Shown here: in pieces, positions 49,697 to 62,877 of the stretch | Position numbering within the stretch: the first letter of the stretch is position 1 | How the letters are laid out: every line of letters starts with the position of its first letter | From: an uncultured Actinomycetes bacterium | GTDB lineage: Bacteria; Actinomycetota; Thermoleophilia; RBG-16-64-13 | DNA length: 64,000 bases | Assembly (NCBI GenBank): GCA_903873715.1 | Contig: CAIQPS010000030.1 | Location: forward strand, 1 to 64,000 | Reading direction: 5' to 3' | The notes under the pieces: generated by a model | Databases searched by the model: none | Seen by the model: only the letters and a program-made list of their open reading frames with translations | What the model was told of the DNA's origin: nothing | Made by a program: the position numbers and the translations under genes

Positions 49697-50644
49697 GTGA
49701 GGATCGTCGTGGCACTCGGCGGTAACGCCCTTCTCAAGAGGGGAGAGGCGCTCACCGAGCACAACCAGCGGGAGAATGTCCGGGTCGCCGCCCGCGCGCT
49801 TGCGCCGCTGGCGCGGGACAATGCCCTGGTCATCACGCACGGCAATGGTCCCCAAGTGGGTCTGCTGGCCCTGGAGGCGGCCGCGGTCGCGGGAGTCCAG
49901 CCCTTCACGCTCGACGTCCTCAACGCCGAGTCCGAGGGCATGATCGGCTACATGATCGAACAGGAACTGGGGAACGTCCTGCCTGAGGAAGTCCCCTTCG
50001 CCACCATCCTCACCCAGGTCGAGGTCGACCCCGCCGACCCGGCCTTCCAGACCCCGACCAAACCCATCGGACCGGTCTACAGCCGCGAGGAGGCCGAAGC
50101 CCTCGCGCGGCAGCACGGTTGGACCGTCGGCCCCGATGGAGACAAGTGGCGCCGCCTGGTGGCCTCGCCCCGGCCGTTGCGGATCTTCGAGTTGCGGGTG
50201 GTCGACTGGCTCGTGGAACGTGGTGTGGTGGTCATCTGCACCGGCGGGGGAGGTATCCCCACGCGGCTCACGCCGGACGGGGTTCTGATGGGCGTCGAAG
50301 CGGTCATAGACAAGGATCACGCCGGCTCGCTGCTGGCCCGGTCTCTGGGCGCGGAGGTGTTCCTCATGCTCACCGACGCGACCGCGGTCTGGGCCGGCTG
50401 GGGCACCGAACGGGCCAGGGCCATCAGGAGGGCTTCCCCGGACGCGCTCGGGGAGTTCCAGTTCGCTTCCGGCTCCATGGGGCCGAAAGTGGAGGCGGCC
50501 TGCGAGTACGCCCGGGCCACCGGTGGCAGGGCGGGGATAGGCGCGCTGGAGGATGCTGAAGCTATCGTCAGTGGCCGGGCGGGCACCCTGATCTCCACCG
50601 AGTTCGAGGGGATCGAGTACTGGCCGACACTCTTCGATCCGTGA
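49697..50644 (+). CDS. arcC: Carbamate kinase
   Basis: [66 protein letters not shown]. Confidence 0.95.
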   Translation: MRIVVALGGNALLKRGEALTEHNQRENVRVAARALAPLARDNALVITHGNGPQVGLLALEAAAVAGVQPFTLDVLNAESEGMIGYMIEQELGNVLPEEVPFATILTQVEVDPADPAFQTPTKPIGPVYSREEAEALARQHGWTVGPDGDKWRRLVASPRPLRIFELRVVDWLVERGVVVICTGGGGIPTRLTPDGVLMGVEAVIDKDHAGSLLARSLGAEVFLMLTDATAVWAGWGTERARAIRRASPDALGEFQFASGSMGPKVEAACEYARATGGRAGIGALEDAEAIVSGRAGTLISTEFEGIEYWPTLFDP

Positions 50645-51900
50645 TGACGGTCAACGGGTACTTCCTGATAGCCCTGGTCGGTCTGCTCGCGACCGAGGGG
50701 ATCGACTGGGCTGCGCGGCTCCTCAATGTTCGGGCCCTCCAGCCGGAGTTACCGTCCGACTTCGCCGATGTGTACGACGCCGAGGCCTACCGCCGCTCTC
50801 AGGACTACACCCGGGCCAACACGCGCTTCGGTCTCATCGAGAGCGCGTTCGACCTGGCCGTGCTGTTGGCGTTCTGGCTGGCCGGAGGCTTCGGCTGGCT
50901 GGACGGGGTGGTCCGCGGGTGGCAACTGAACCCTGTCTGGGCGGGCATCGTCTTCTTCGTCATCCTGATGGCGGCCCGGGGCGTGCTCGCGATTCCGTTC
51001 AACGCCTACGCGGTGTTCGTCATAGAGGAGCGGTTCGGCTTCAACCGCACCACGGTGTCCACCTTCGTGCTCGACATGCTGAAGGGCGTCCTGGTGGGCG
51101 CCATCATAGGGCTGCCCCTCATGGCCGGGTTCCTGGCTTTGTTCGCGTACGCGGGCGGTCTGGCCTGGGTCTACGCCTGGGTGGTTGTGGTGGCGTTCTC
51201 GTTCCTCATGCAGATCATTGCTCCGGCAGTGATCATGCCGTTGTTCAACAAGTTCACCCCGCTCCCCGAAGGTGAACTCAGGGACTCCGTCCTTTCGTAT
51301 GCCGAGCGCATCCACTTCCCGCTGGAGGGGGTGTTCACCCTGGACGCCTCCCGACGGTCCAGCAAGGGCAACGCCTTCTTCACCGGCTTCGGGAGACACA
51401 AACGGATCGCGCTGTTCGACACCCTGGTCGAGCGCAGCCCCGTGGAGGAGTTGGTGGCCGTACTGGCCCACGAGGTAGGGCATTACAAGAAGCGCCACAT
51501 CCTCATAGGGACCATCGCGTCGGCGTTGGAGACGGCGCTCTTCCTGGGCCTGTTCTCGCTGTTCCTGGACCAGGCCGCCCTGTTTCGGGCCTTCGGGGTC
51601 GACAGCCCCGACATCTGGACGGGGGTGGTGTTCGTCGCGATACTGCTCACGCCGGTCCAGACCGTCCTGTCCGTCGCCGGGGCCGCCCTGTCCCGCCGGC
51701 AGGAGCGCGAGGCCGACCGGTTCGCCCTCGACACCACCGGGCGGGCCGACCTGCTCGTCTCCGGCCTGAAGCGCCTCTCCAAGGACAACCTCAGCAATCT
51801 CACACCGCATCCGTTCTACGTGTTCATGAACTACTCCCACCCGCCCACGTTGGAGAGGGTCAAGGCCCTCGATGCTGCCGCGCAGCGGTCGCGAGCCTGA
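50641..51900 (+). CDS. M48 family metallopeptidase, Ste24/CAAX prenyl protease 1-like
   Basis: [61 protein letters not shown]. Confidence 0.95.
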   Translation: MMTVNGYFLIALVGLLATEGIDWAARLLNVRALQPELPSDFADVYDAEAYRRSQDYTRANTRFGLIESAFDLAVLLAFWLAGGFGWLDGVVRGWQLNPVWAGIVFFVILMAARGVLAIPFNAYAVFVIEERFGFNRTTVSTFVLDMLKGVLVGAIIGLPLMAGFLALFAYAGGLAWVYAWVVVVAFSFLMQIIAPAVIMPLFNKFTPLPEGELRDSVLSYAERIHFPLEGVFTLDASRRSSKGNAFFTGFGRHKRIALFDTLVERSPVEELVAVLAHEVGHYKKRHILIGTIASALETALFLGLFSLFLDQAALFRAFGVDSPDIWTGVVFVAILLTPVQTVLSVAGAALSRRQEREADRFALDTTGRADLLVSGLKRLSKDNLSNLTPHPFYVFMNYSHPPTLERVKALDAAAQRSRA

Positions 51901-51931
51901 CCGCCGCCTGCGCCGCTGCGCCGTTAGCCCC

Positions 51932-52903
51932 ATGGGCCAGCCGCGGTATTCGTCCGGCCTTCTCAGGATCGGCCTGGCGGGCGTGGTGTGGGGCTCGATC
52001 CCGCTCCTCATACGGATGGTGCACGTGTCTCCGTTCGTGCTCGTCTTCTGGCGGGTCGTTTTCGGAGGGGCCGCCGCCCTGGCGTACCTGCTGATCACCG
52101 GCAGGCTGGGTGCTCTGCGGCGGCTGACCCGGCGGGACGTCTTGGCGTTGATCGCGGTGGGAGCGCTGCTCGCGGGGAACTGGGTGCTCTTTCTCGGGGC
52201 TCTGGCGATGACCCGCGTGGCGGTAGCCGAGTTGCTCGGCTACACGGGCCCTGTCTTCGTGGTCGCGCTGGCTCCGCTCGTCAGCCGCGAGGCGTTCGAC
52301 CGGCGCATAGTCGTGCCGCTCGTCCTCGCCCTCGGAGGCACTGTGGTCATCCTGGGGATGAACGGCCTGACCTTGGGCGGAGGCAAGAGCCTTCTGGGGG
52401 CCGTGATGGCGTTCTGCTCGGCCATAACCTACGCGGGGCTGATGCTGACCGGGAAGAAGCTCATCCACAGCCTGGAAGCGCCGGTCATAGTGTTCGGGGA
52501 ATACGTCGTGGCGGCGGTCCTGCTGCTGCTGGCCGCGCTGCTTCTGCGGGGTCCGGTGGGGGGTCAGGAATGGGGCGCCCTGGCCACCCTCGGCCTGGTC
52601 CACACGATGCTCGCCACGGTCATCTTCTTCTCGGGCCTCAAACACGTCCGCACCGACCACGCCGCGGTGTTCATGTATGCGGAACCCGTGACCGCGGTCG
52701 TCTTCGCGGCGGTCTTCCTGTCGGAGCCGGTCGGGTGGGCGACAGCGGCCGGAGGGGCGGCCGTCGTGGCTGCCGGTGTGCTCGTCGCCCGGATGACGTC
52801 GCCTTCGGCTCCGGCGGGCAGCCTGGAAGTCCCGGCCGCGTTAGAATCTGACGGTCAACACAGCTCGACCGGCCGCGCAGACGGGCCGCAGCAGGAGGGA
52901 TAG
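51932..52903 (+). CDS. EamA/DMT family transporter
   Basis: Two EamA-like repeats: VVWGSIPLLIRMV...FWRVVFGG and AVMAFCSAITYAGLMLTGKKL...YAEPVTAVVFAAVFLSEPV. Confidence 0.9.
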   Translation: MGQPRYSSGLLRIGLAGVVWGSIPLLIRMVHVSPFVLVFWRVVFGGAAALAYLLITGRLGALRRLTRRDVLALIAVGALLAGNWVLFLGALAMTRVAVAELLGYTGPVFVVALAPLVSREAFDRRIVVPLVLALGGTVVILGMNGLTLGGGKSLLGAVMAFCSAITYAGLMLTGKKLIHSLEAPVIVFGEYVVAAVLLLLAALLLRGPVGGQEWGALATLGLVHTMLATVIFFSGLKHVRTDHAAVFMYAEPVTAVVFAAVFLSEPVGWATAAGGAAVVAAGVLVARMTSPSAPAGSLEVPAALESDGQHSSTGRADGPQQEG

Positions 52904-53809
52904 ATGAAGATCGCGCTCATCGGCCAGGCGGCCTTCGGGGAAAAGGTGCTCAAGGCGCTGGCCGAGGCCGGTGAAGAAGTGGCCGTGGTCTACATGCCCC
53001 CGGACGGCGGTAAACCGAACTCCTTCCGGGAAGCGGCGGAGACGCTCGGCATCCCCGTGCGCCAGCACGCCCGCATGCGCGATCCCGAGGTGTTCGAGGA
53101 GTACAAGACCTTCGGTGCGGACCTCAACGTCATGGCCTTCGTCACCGATATCGTGCCACTCAGCATCCTCAACCACCCCCCGAAGGGGACGATCCAGTAC
53201 CATCCCTCGCTCCTGCCCCGCCACCGCGGCGCCAGCGCCATCAACTGGGCGGTCATCAACGGCGAGCCGAAGACCGGCCTGACCATCTTCTGGCCGGACG
53301 AGGGCCTGGACACCGGCCCCATCCTGCTCCAGAAAGAAGTCACCATCGAGCCCGACGACACCATCGGCTCCGTCTACTTCAACAAGCTCTTCGATCTCGG
53401 CGTCGCTGCCATGCTCGAGTCGGTGCAGATGGTCAAAGCGGCCACCGCGCCCAAGATCGTCCAGGACCTCGGTCAGGGCGAGTACGAGCCAGTGTGCAAG
53501 CGGATGGTGATCGACTGGAGCTATCCCATCGGCGTCGTCTACAACGTCATCCGCGGGTGCAACCCCTCGCCCGGCGCCGTCACCGGCTTCAACGGGCAGG
53601 AGTTCAAGATCTTCGACTGCGAGCGCCGGCCCGAGAGTGGGGCTCAGGCCCCGGGCACCATCCTGGAGGTCACCGCCGAGGGCTTCCTCGTCTTGGGTTG
53701 CGGCGGCAGTATCTTCGTAAAGCGCGTCCAGCCGGCCGGCTCCGGCAAGGTGGCGGCTGCGGAGTTCGCAGCGAATGTCGGTCTCGCGGCGGGCGTCCGT
53801 CTGGGCTGA
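52904..53809 (+). CDS. Formyltransferase-fold protein resembling 10-formyl-THF dehydrogenase hydrolase domain / methionyl-tRNA formyltransferase
   Basis: MKIALIGQAAFGEKVLKAL, GADLNVMAFVTDIVPLSIL, IQYHPSLLPRHRGASAINWAVINGEPKTGLTIFWPDEGLDTGPILLQKE. Confidence 0.88.
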   Translation: MKIALIGQAAFGEKVLKALAEAGEEVAVVYMPPDGGKPNSFREAAETLGIPVRQHARMRDPEVFEEYKTFGADLNVMAFVTDIVPLSILNHPPKGTIQYHPSLLPRHRGASAINWAVINGEPKTGLTIFWPDEGLDTGPILLQKEVTIEPDDTIGSVYFNKLFDLGVAAMLESVQMVKAATAPKIVQDLGQGEYEPVCKRMVIDWSYPIGVVYNVIRGCNPSPGAVTGFNGQEFKIFDCERRPESGAQAPGTILEVTAEGFLVLGCGGSIFVKRVQPAGSGKVAAAEFAANVGLAAGVRLG

Positions 53810-53872
53810 GACAACCGCCCTGGAGGCTCCGCGCCGAGTGCTCGCTAAAAAGTGCGGGAGCACCTATGATGC

Positions 53873-56800
53873 GTGCAGAAGTCGGTGGAGGCGACTCCCG
53901 GAGCTAGGACGACCATGACGATCGCCGACCAGAGCTGGTCTACCGTTATCGACCATCTGAGAGAGGGTGTGGTCGTCTGCGGGCCCGATGCCAGGGTCGT
54001 GACGGCCAACCAGGCCGCCTGCCACTTCCTCGGCAAGGACCGGAGCGAACTGGTGGGTGCGGCAGCCCGGGAGGTCGATTGGGGCATCAGCCCGCGTGCC
54101 GAAGACCCCGATGACGAAGGCGGCCCCGGACCCGACGGGCCGGTGGGGCGCGCCATCTCACAGCGCGCGACTCTCCGTGACATCCCTGTCGAAGGGGCGT
54201 GGTCCGGCGGGGCGCAGGCCGGCAGAGGCTTGCTGAGCGTGTTCCCGGAGGCGGGCCCGGATGGCCGACTCGAGCGGGTGGTGGTGAGCATCGCCCCGGT
54301 CCACGACAGCGCCGCGCCTTCCGCGGGGCTACACACCGACGAACGAGGGCTCGCCGCCGTCTTCGTCTCCAGCCCGGTGGGCGTGTTCGCCATGCGGGTA
54401 GCCGACGACGTGCTGATCGATGCCAACGATGCCCTCTGCGAGATCCTCGGTCTGAGTCGTTCGGAGGTGGTGGGCCGCAGTGTGCGCGACCTCGTGCTGT
54501 GGGGCTCCGGTGAGGGGGGAGGCGGTCTTCTGCAGCGCTTGGGCGCGCAGGGCCGGATCAAGAACCTCGAAGTCGAGTTCGGGCCGGCGAACGGGGCGCG
54601 TGGGGTGGGCCTCATCTCCCTGGAACTGGTCGACGTGGCCGGAGAACTGTGCGTCCTCGGCTTCATGATCGACATCACCGACCGGAAGGTGGCCGAAGAG
54701 GCGCTGCGCGAGAGCGAGGAACGGTACAGGGTCATCGCCGACAACGTCTCGGATGTGATCTGGCTGCTCGATCTCGCCGAGGATCGGTTCGTCTACGTGA
54801 GTCCGTCTGTGGAGCCGCTGCTGGGGTATACCGTGGAGGAGACCCTCCAGATGTCGATGCAAGACACGGTGACGAGCGAGGACTGGGCCGGGCTCTCCAG
54901 CATCCTCCCCCCAAGGTTGGCAGCGTTCGCGGCGGGTGACGAGGCGGCGCGGTCGATGTCACGCGAGATAACCCAGAGACGTAAAGACGGGGCGTCAATA
55001 CCCACCGAGGTCGTCACGACGTTCATCACCGATGGGAACGGGGCCGTCACCCACATCCAGGGCGTCACTCGGGACATGAGCGCCCGCAAGCGGGCCGAAG
55101 AGGACCTGCGGTTCCGGGAAGCGATGCTGGAGGAGACAGGCCGCATAGCCAAAGTGGGTGGCTTCCGCTTGGACACGGTCACCGGGGAGGGCTTCTGGAC
55201 CGACGAAGTGGCCCGCATCCACGACGTGGACCCGGCCGATCCCATCTCCCGCGACAAGGGCATCGACTGCTACGTGGGGGAATCGCGCGGCAAGATCGCG
55301 TCTGCGGTGAGGGATGCGGTGGAGAGCGCGAAGCCTTACGACCTGGAATTGGAGATCGAGACCGCTGCCGGCGTGCGCAAGTGGATCCGCACCCTTGGCC
55401 GCCCGGTGCTCGAGGATGGGCGGGTCGTGTCCATCCTTGGGTCGATGCAGGACATATCCGACCAGCGCCGTGCCGCGCACGAGTTGGGGGAGAGCGAGAC
55501 GCGGTTCCGGACGCTCATCGACAGCGCGCCCGACGGCGTCCTGGTGCATGTGCGGGATCGCATCGAGTTCGCGAACGAGGCGCTCTGCCGCATGGTGGGG
55601 GCCGCCTCGGACGACGAGTTGATCGGCAGGAGCATCTTCGAACTGGTCGCCTCCGAGCACTGGGAGGCGGTGCGCGAGAGGATGACGATGGTCGACGCAG
55701 GCTGGAACGCGCCGCCCATAGAACATGCCTACCTCCGTCTCGACGGCTCGCGGTTCCCTGTGGAGGCGACCGCGGTGTCGCTGGCAGGGAACGTTCCCGG
55801 CACCCATCTGGTGTTCGTGCGTGACATCTCCGACCGCAAGTACGCGGAGAGCGAGCGGGAGAACCTGCAACGGCAACTGCAGCACGCCCAGAAGATCGAA
55901 TCCGTAGGGCAGCTGGCGGGCGGGGTGGCGCACGACTTCAACAACATCCTGATGGTCCAGAAGGGCTACTGCGAGCTGATGAGAGCCGGTCTCCGGCAGG
56001 GGGACCCGCTGCTCCAGGACGTGGCTCAGATCGAGGCCTGCACGGAGCGGGCCACGGCTCTCACCAGGCAATTGCTGGCGTTCAGCCGCAAGCAGACCCT
56101 GCAGCCCCGGATGATCGACGCCAACAGTCTGATCGCCAATCTCAGCGGCATGCTCCGCAGGCTCATCGGCGAGGACATCGAGCTGCATACCGCGCCCGCG
56201 CCCGCCCCGGCGCTGCTCAAGGGCGACCCGGGGCAACTGGAGCAGGTGCTCGTCAACCTCGCGGTGAACGCGCGCGACGCCATGCGAGCGGGCGGGGCCC
56301 TGACCATCTCGGTCACGCACACCCGGCTGGACTCCGCGCCCGGCGACGCAGACGACGCCTTCGTCCCCGGCCGGTACGTCGTCATCGCGGTGAGCGACAC
56401 GGGGGGCGGCATGGACGCCAAGACCATGGCCCGCGTATTCGAGCCGTTCTTCACCACCAAGCCGGAAGGGAAGGGCACCGGGCTGGGGTTGGCCATGGTC
56501 CACGGCATCATCCACCAATCGGGTGGAGACATATCGGTGTCCAGCGAGGTGGACCGGGGTACGACCGTCACCCTCTACCTGCCGGCCACCGACGAGGAGC
56601 CCGCCGCCCAGCCAGCGGCACAGGGTGCGGTCGAGCGCGGCTTCGGGCAGTTCGTACTCGTGGTGGAGGACGAGCGCCCGCTTCGGCGGCTGGCCGTCAC
56701 CATGCTGGAGAAGCTCGGCTACCGCGCGGTCGCCGCTGAGAACGGCGGGTCGGCGCTCATGATGGTCGAAGACGAGGGGCTGCGCCCGGACCTGGTCCTC

Positions 56801-57016
56801 ACCGACGTGATCATGCCCGGCATGCGCGGAGGCCTGTTGGTCAAGCGCCTGCGCAAGACGATCCCCGGCCTGCGGGTGGTGTACATGTCGGGCTATACGG
56901 ATGATGCCCTCAAAGAGGACGACGTACTGGAAGCGGGGCACTTCCTCCAGAAGCCGTTCTCCCTGGCAGGCCTGTCGGCGGCGGTGAGGGCCGCCCTCGA
57001 AGACCGCCAGACTTGA
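53873..57016 (+). CDS. Multi-PAS hybrid sensor histidine kinase with C-terminal receiver domain
   Basis: Repeated PAS/PAC segments, VGQLAGGVAHDFNNILMV H-box, GDPGQLEQVLVNLAVNARDAM, GKGTGLGLAMVHGI, receiver PDLVLTDVIMPGM; start uncertain (ATG 53915 possible). Confidence 0.95.
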   Translation: MQKSVEATPGARTTMTIADQSWSTVIDHLREGVVVCGPDARVVTANQAACHFLGKDRSELVGAAAREVDWGISPRAEDPDDEGGPGPDGPVGRAISQRATLRDIPVEGAWSGGAQAGRGLLSVFPEAGPDGRLERVVVSIAPVHDSAAPSAGLHTDERGLAAVFVSSPVGVFAMRVADDVLIDANDALCEILGLSRSEVVGRSVRDLVLWGSGEGGGGLLQRLGAQGRIKNLEVEFGPANGARGVGLISLELVDVAGELCVLGFMIDITDRKVAEEALRESEERYRVIADNVSDVIWLLDLAEDRFVYVSPSVEPLLGYTVEETLQMSMQDTVTSEDWAGLSSILPPRLAAFAAGDEAARSMSREITQRRKDGASIPTEVVTTFITDGNGAVTHIQGVTRDMSARKRAEEDLRFREAMLEETGRIAKVGGFRLDTVTGEGFWTDEVARIHDVDPADPISRDKGIDCYVGESRGKIASAVRDAVESAKPYDLELEIETAAGVRKWIRTLGRPVLEDGRVVSILGSMQDISDQRRAAHELGESETRFRTLIDSAPDGVLVHVRDRIEFANEALCRMVGAASDDELIGRSIFELVASEHWEAVRERMTMVDAGWNAPPIEHAYLRLDGSRFPVEATAVSLAGNVPGTHLVFVRDISDRKYAESERENLQRQLQHAQKIESVGQLAGGVAHDFNNILMVQKGYCELMRAGLRQGDPLLQDVAQIEACTERATALTRQLLAFSRKQTLQPRMIDANSLIANLSGMLRRLIGEDIELHTAPAPAPALLKGDPGQLEQVLVNLAVNARDAMRAGGALTISVTHTRLDSAPGDADDAFVPGRYVVIAVSDTGGGMDAKTMARVFEPFFTTKPEGKGTGLGLAMVHGIIHQSGGDISVSSEVDRGTTVTLYLPATDEEPAAQPAAQGAVERGFGQFVLVVEDERPLRRLAVTMLEKLGYRAVAAENGGSALMMVEDEGLRPDLVLTDVIMPGMRGGLLVKRLRKTIPGLRVVYMSGYTDDALKEDDVLEAGHFLQKPFSLAGLSAAVRAALEDRQT

Positions 57017-57145
57017 TGTCCTTGGTCGTCGCGACAGGGTCGCGGTTGGTGATCGAGCGCGTCCCTTCACTGTCGCCGGCGGTCCGGCGGACGGCCTGGT
57101 CGCTTCCCTCGCCCCGCCCGATACGGTAGGATTAGCCGACCGAAA

Positions 57146-57175
57146 CCTTTAATCGCGGCCAGAGAGCCCGAAAGG
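57146..57175 (+). promoter_or_regulatory. PyrR-binding RNA hairpin in carB leader
   Basis: CCTTTAATCGCGGCCAGAGAGCCCGAAAGG, ungapped match to the pyrB element. Confidence 0.88.
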
Positions 57176-57190
57176 ATGAGTGGCTGACGC

Positions 57191-60523
<3,333 letters not shown>

Positions 60524-60524
60524 C

Positions 60525-61448
60525 GTGGCCGGAGGGGCGCCCGCGGTGTGGCCGCCGGTGGCCGGCGCCGGTGCGGGCGGCGCGTTCGCCGCTCGGTGTC
60601 TGGGTGCCGTGGTAGAGAACCGTTCGCTGGGCAGCCTTGTGTGGCTCACCCTGGAGGTCCCCGGATGGCCAGGCGCAGTCCCGGGTCAGTTCGCCATGCT
60701 GCAGGCGCGGGATTCCGGCTGCTTCCTCGGCCGGCCGCTCTCCGTCTCCGCTCAGTACGGTGAGGTAGTGTCGTTCATGATCGCTCCCATCGGGGAAGGT
60801 ACGCGCGAACTGTGCGCCCTTTCGGTGGGTGAGCAAGTGTGGGTGCTCGGTCCCCTCGGCAACGGGTTCGACCTGGACCTTCTCACTGCGGGCCCCGGTC
60901 GGACGGTGCTCGTGGGCGGCGGAGTGGGGGCCGCGCCCTTCCCGCTCCTCCTGTCGGCACTCGCGGCGCGGTATCAGCAGACCCCTCCGCCCGCGGACGC
61001 GCCAAAGCCCGAGGTGCTCGTGCTGCTCGGGTTCCGCGACGCCTCACAGGCCTGCGGAGCCGGGCCCTTGGCGGGCGCCGCCGAGGAACTTGAGGCCGCC
61101 GGCGTGTCGTGCCCCGGAGAGGTGGCCACGGAGGACGGCTCCATCGGCCGCCCGGAGAGAGTGACGGAGACCATGTGGCGCCAGGTGCGTCCCGGCGACC
61201 GCCTGGCCGTGTGCGGCCCCTGGCCCATGATCGAAGGCGTGGCAAAGGTCTGCGCCTGCATCCCTGACGTTCAGGTCTGGTACAGCCTGGAGGCGGGCAT
61301 GGCCTGCGGCGTGGGCTCCTGCCACGGGTGCGTGGTCACCTTGGCCGACGGGAGCAGGGCGCGGGTGTGCAGGGAGGGCCCCGTCTTCTCGAGCGCGGCC
61401 CTCTTCGACAGGGGCTGCTTCGACGCCCCGGCGGGAGGTGCCTCATGA
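60525..61448 (+). CDS. pyrK: Dihydroorotate dehydrogenase electron transfer subunit
   Basis: FLGRPLSVSA, LVGGGVGAAPFPLLLSAL, SLEAGMACGVGSCHGCVV. Confidence 0.94.
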   Translation: MAGGAPAVWPPVAGAGAGGAFAARCLGAVVENRSLGSLVWLTLEVPGWPGAVPGQFAMLQARDSGCFLGRPLSVSAQYGEVVSFMIAPIGEGTRELCALSVGEQVWVLGPLGNGFDLDLLTAGPGRTVLVGGGVGAAPFPLLLSALAARYQQTPPPADAPKPEVLVLLGFRDASQACGAGPLAGAAEELEAAGVSCPGEVATEDGSIGRPERVTETMWRQVRPGDRLAVCGPWPMIEGVAKVCACIPDVQVWYSLEAGMACGVGSCHGCVVTLADGSRARVCREGPVFSSAALFDRGCFDAPAGGAS

Positions 61449-62392
61449 TGCCGGTGCGACTCGGCCCGCTGCTCCTGGCCCACCCGATCATCAACGCCTC
61501 GGGGACCATGGAGATCCTCGACTTGGCCGAAGTCCTGGGGCCGGACGTCCTCTCCGTGCCGCCCGTAGCCGCCTACGTGCCCAAGACCATCACCATGGAC
61601 GCCCGCACCGGGAACCCGGCTCCCCGCATACTGGAGACACCCGGGGGCATGATCAACGCCATCGGGCTCGAAGGGGAGGGGCTCAAGGGGTTCGTGGCGG
61701 ACAGGCTGCCGCGGTTGCTGGCCCTGCCGTGCCCCCTCATCATCAGCATCGGGGGGTTCTCGCTCGACGAGTACGTCGGACTGGCGGCGGGCCTTCGCGA
61801 GGCACTGGAGGCCGCTCTGGGCGACGGTTGGACGGCCAAGGCCGGTCTGGAACTGAACATCTCCTGCCCGAACGTGCACAGCGGGTGCGTGTCCATAGGC
61901 AGCAACCCGGCGGAGACGGAGTTGGTGGTCGGGGCGGTGCGGAAGATCTGGCCGGGGTTGCTCATAGCCAAACTCACGCCGAACGTCACCGATATCACGG
62001 CTATCGCCCGGGCCGCCGAGGCCGCCGGCGCCGACGCGGTCGCAGCGGTCAACACGTACAAGGGCCTCGTCATCGACCGGAAGACGCTCAGGCCGTACCT
62101 GGGCAACGTCACCGGTGGGCTTTCCGGCCCGGCCATCAAGCCGTTGGCTCTACGAGCCGTCTACGAGCTCTACGAGACGGTGGGCATCCCCATCGTCGGC
62201 ATGGGTGGGGTCGCGACCGCCCGCGACGTGCTGGAGTTCATGGCCTGCGGCGCCGCAGCCGTGGCGGTCGGCTCGGCCGCCTTCCGGGACCCGTCGGTGG
62301 GAGCTAGCCTGGCGGTCGACCTGTGGGACGAACTGACGGCGCGGGGCACATCGGTGGCCGACGTGGTAGGGGTGGCTCACAGGCCGGTCTGA
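61445..62392 (+). CDS. pyrD: Dihydroorotate dehydrogenase (class 1B-like catalytic subunit)
   Basis: PIINASGTMEI, AGLELNISCPNVHSG, LTPNVTDITAIARAAEAAGADAVAAVNT, IPIVGMGGVATARDVLEFMACGAAAVAVGSA. Confidence 0.96.
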   Translation: MMPVRLGPLLLAHPIINASGTMEILDLAEVLGPDVLSVPPVAAYVPKTITMDARTGNPAPRILETPGGMINAIGLEGEGLKGFVADRLPRLLALPCPLIISIGGFSLDEYVGLAAGLREALEAALGDGWTAKAGLELNISCPNVHSGCVSIGSNPAETELVVGAVRKIWPGLLIAKLTPNVTDITAIARAAEAAGADAVAAVNTYKGLVIDRKTLRPYLGNVTGGLSGPAIKPLALRAVYELYETVGIPIVGMGGVATARDVLEFMACGAAAVAVGSAAFRDPSVGASLAVDLWDELTARGTSVADVVGVAHRPV

Positions 62393-62535
62393 GCTTCCTC
62401 CGCGGCCCCTCCGCGGCCGAGTCGCGGCGGTGTGTACGATTGTCCAGCGATTGCTCAGTAGGTTATCCCGGCCCCGCTCAGCCGACCGGGCGATACACAA
62501 AAAAGCGAGTTGCGCTGGGAAAAGCCGTGTGTATA

Positions 62536-62877
62536 ATGGCGGCTGTGAATCAGCCGATGAGCATAGTCCCACAGACCCCTGAGCGGTCCCAGCAGCAGCG
62601 GATGGAAGCCCTCCGCCGCGCAAATGACATCCGCTCGGAGCGTGCCAGGCTGAAAGAAGCACTCCGCAACGGTGACGTGGCTATCGCCACCGTCCTTTCT
62701 GATCCCCCGCCGTGCGTCGCCACCGCCAAGGTGCTCGACCTCATCCTGGCGGTCCCCAAGTATGGCCGGGTCAAGGCCAACAAACTGCTCGAGCGGTGCA
62801 GGGTGAGCTCGTCCAAGACCGTCAACGGTCTGACTCCTCGCCAGCGCAAGGAACTGCTCGAGTTGCTCGGCGCCTGA
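62536..62877 (+). CDS. mihF: Actinobacterial integration host factor (MihF)
   Basis: RLKEALRNGDVAIATVLSDPPPCVATAKVLDLILAVPKYGRVKANKLLERCRVSSSKTVNGLTPRQRKELLELL. Start could be ATG 62536, GTG 62545 or a later codon. Confidence 0.92.
   Translation: MAAVNQPMSIVPQTPERSQQQRMEALRRANDIRSERARLKEALRNGDVAIATVLSDPPPCVATAKVLDLILAVPKYGRVKANKLLERCRVSSSKTVNGLTPRQRKELLELLGA

Noticed and set aside
53838-53870. GTGCTC...GAGCAC inverted repeat before the hybrid histidine kinase
   Set aside because: Short 6-bp arms near a TATGAT box; could be an operator but too weak to claim.
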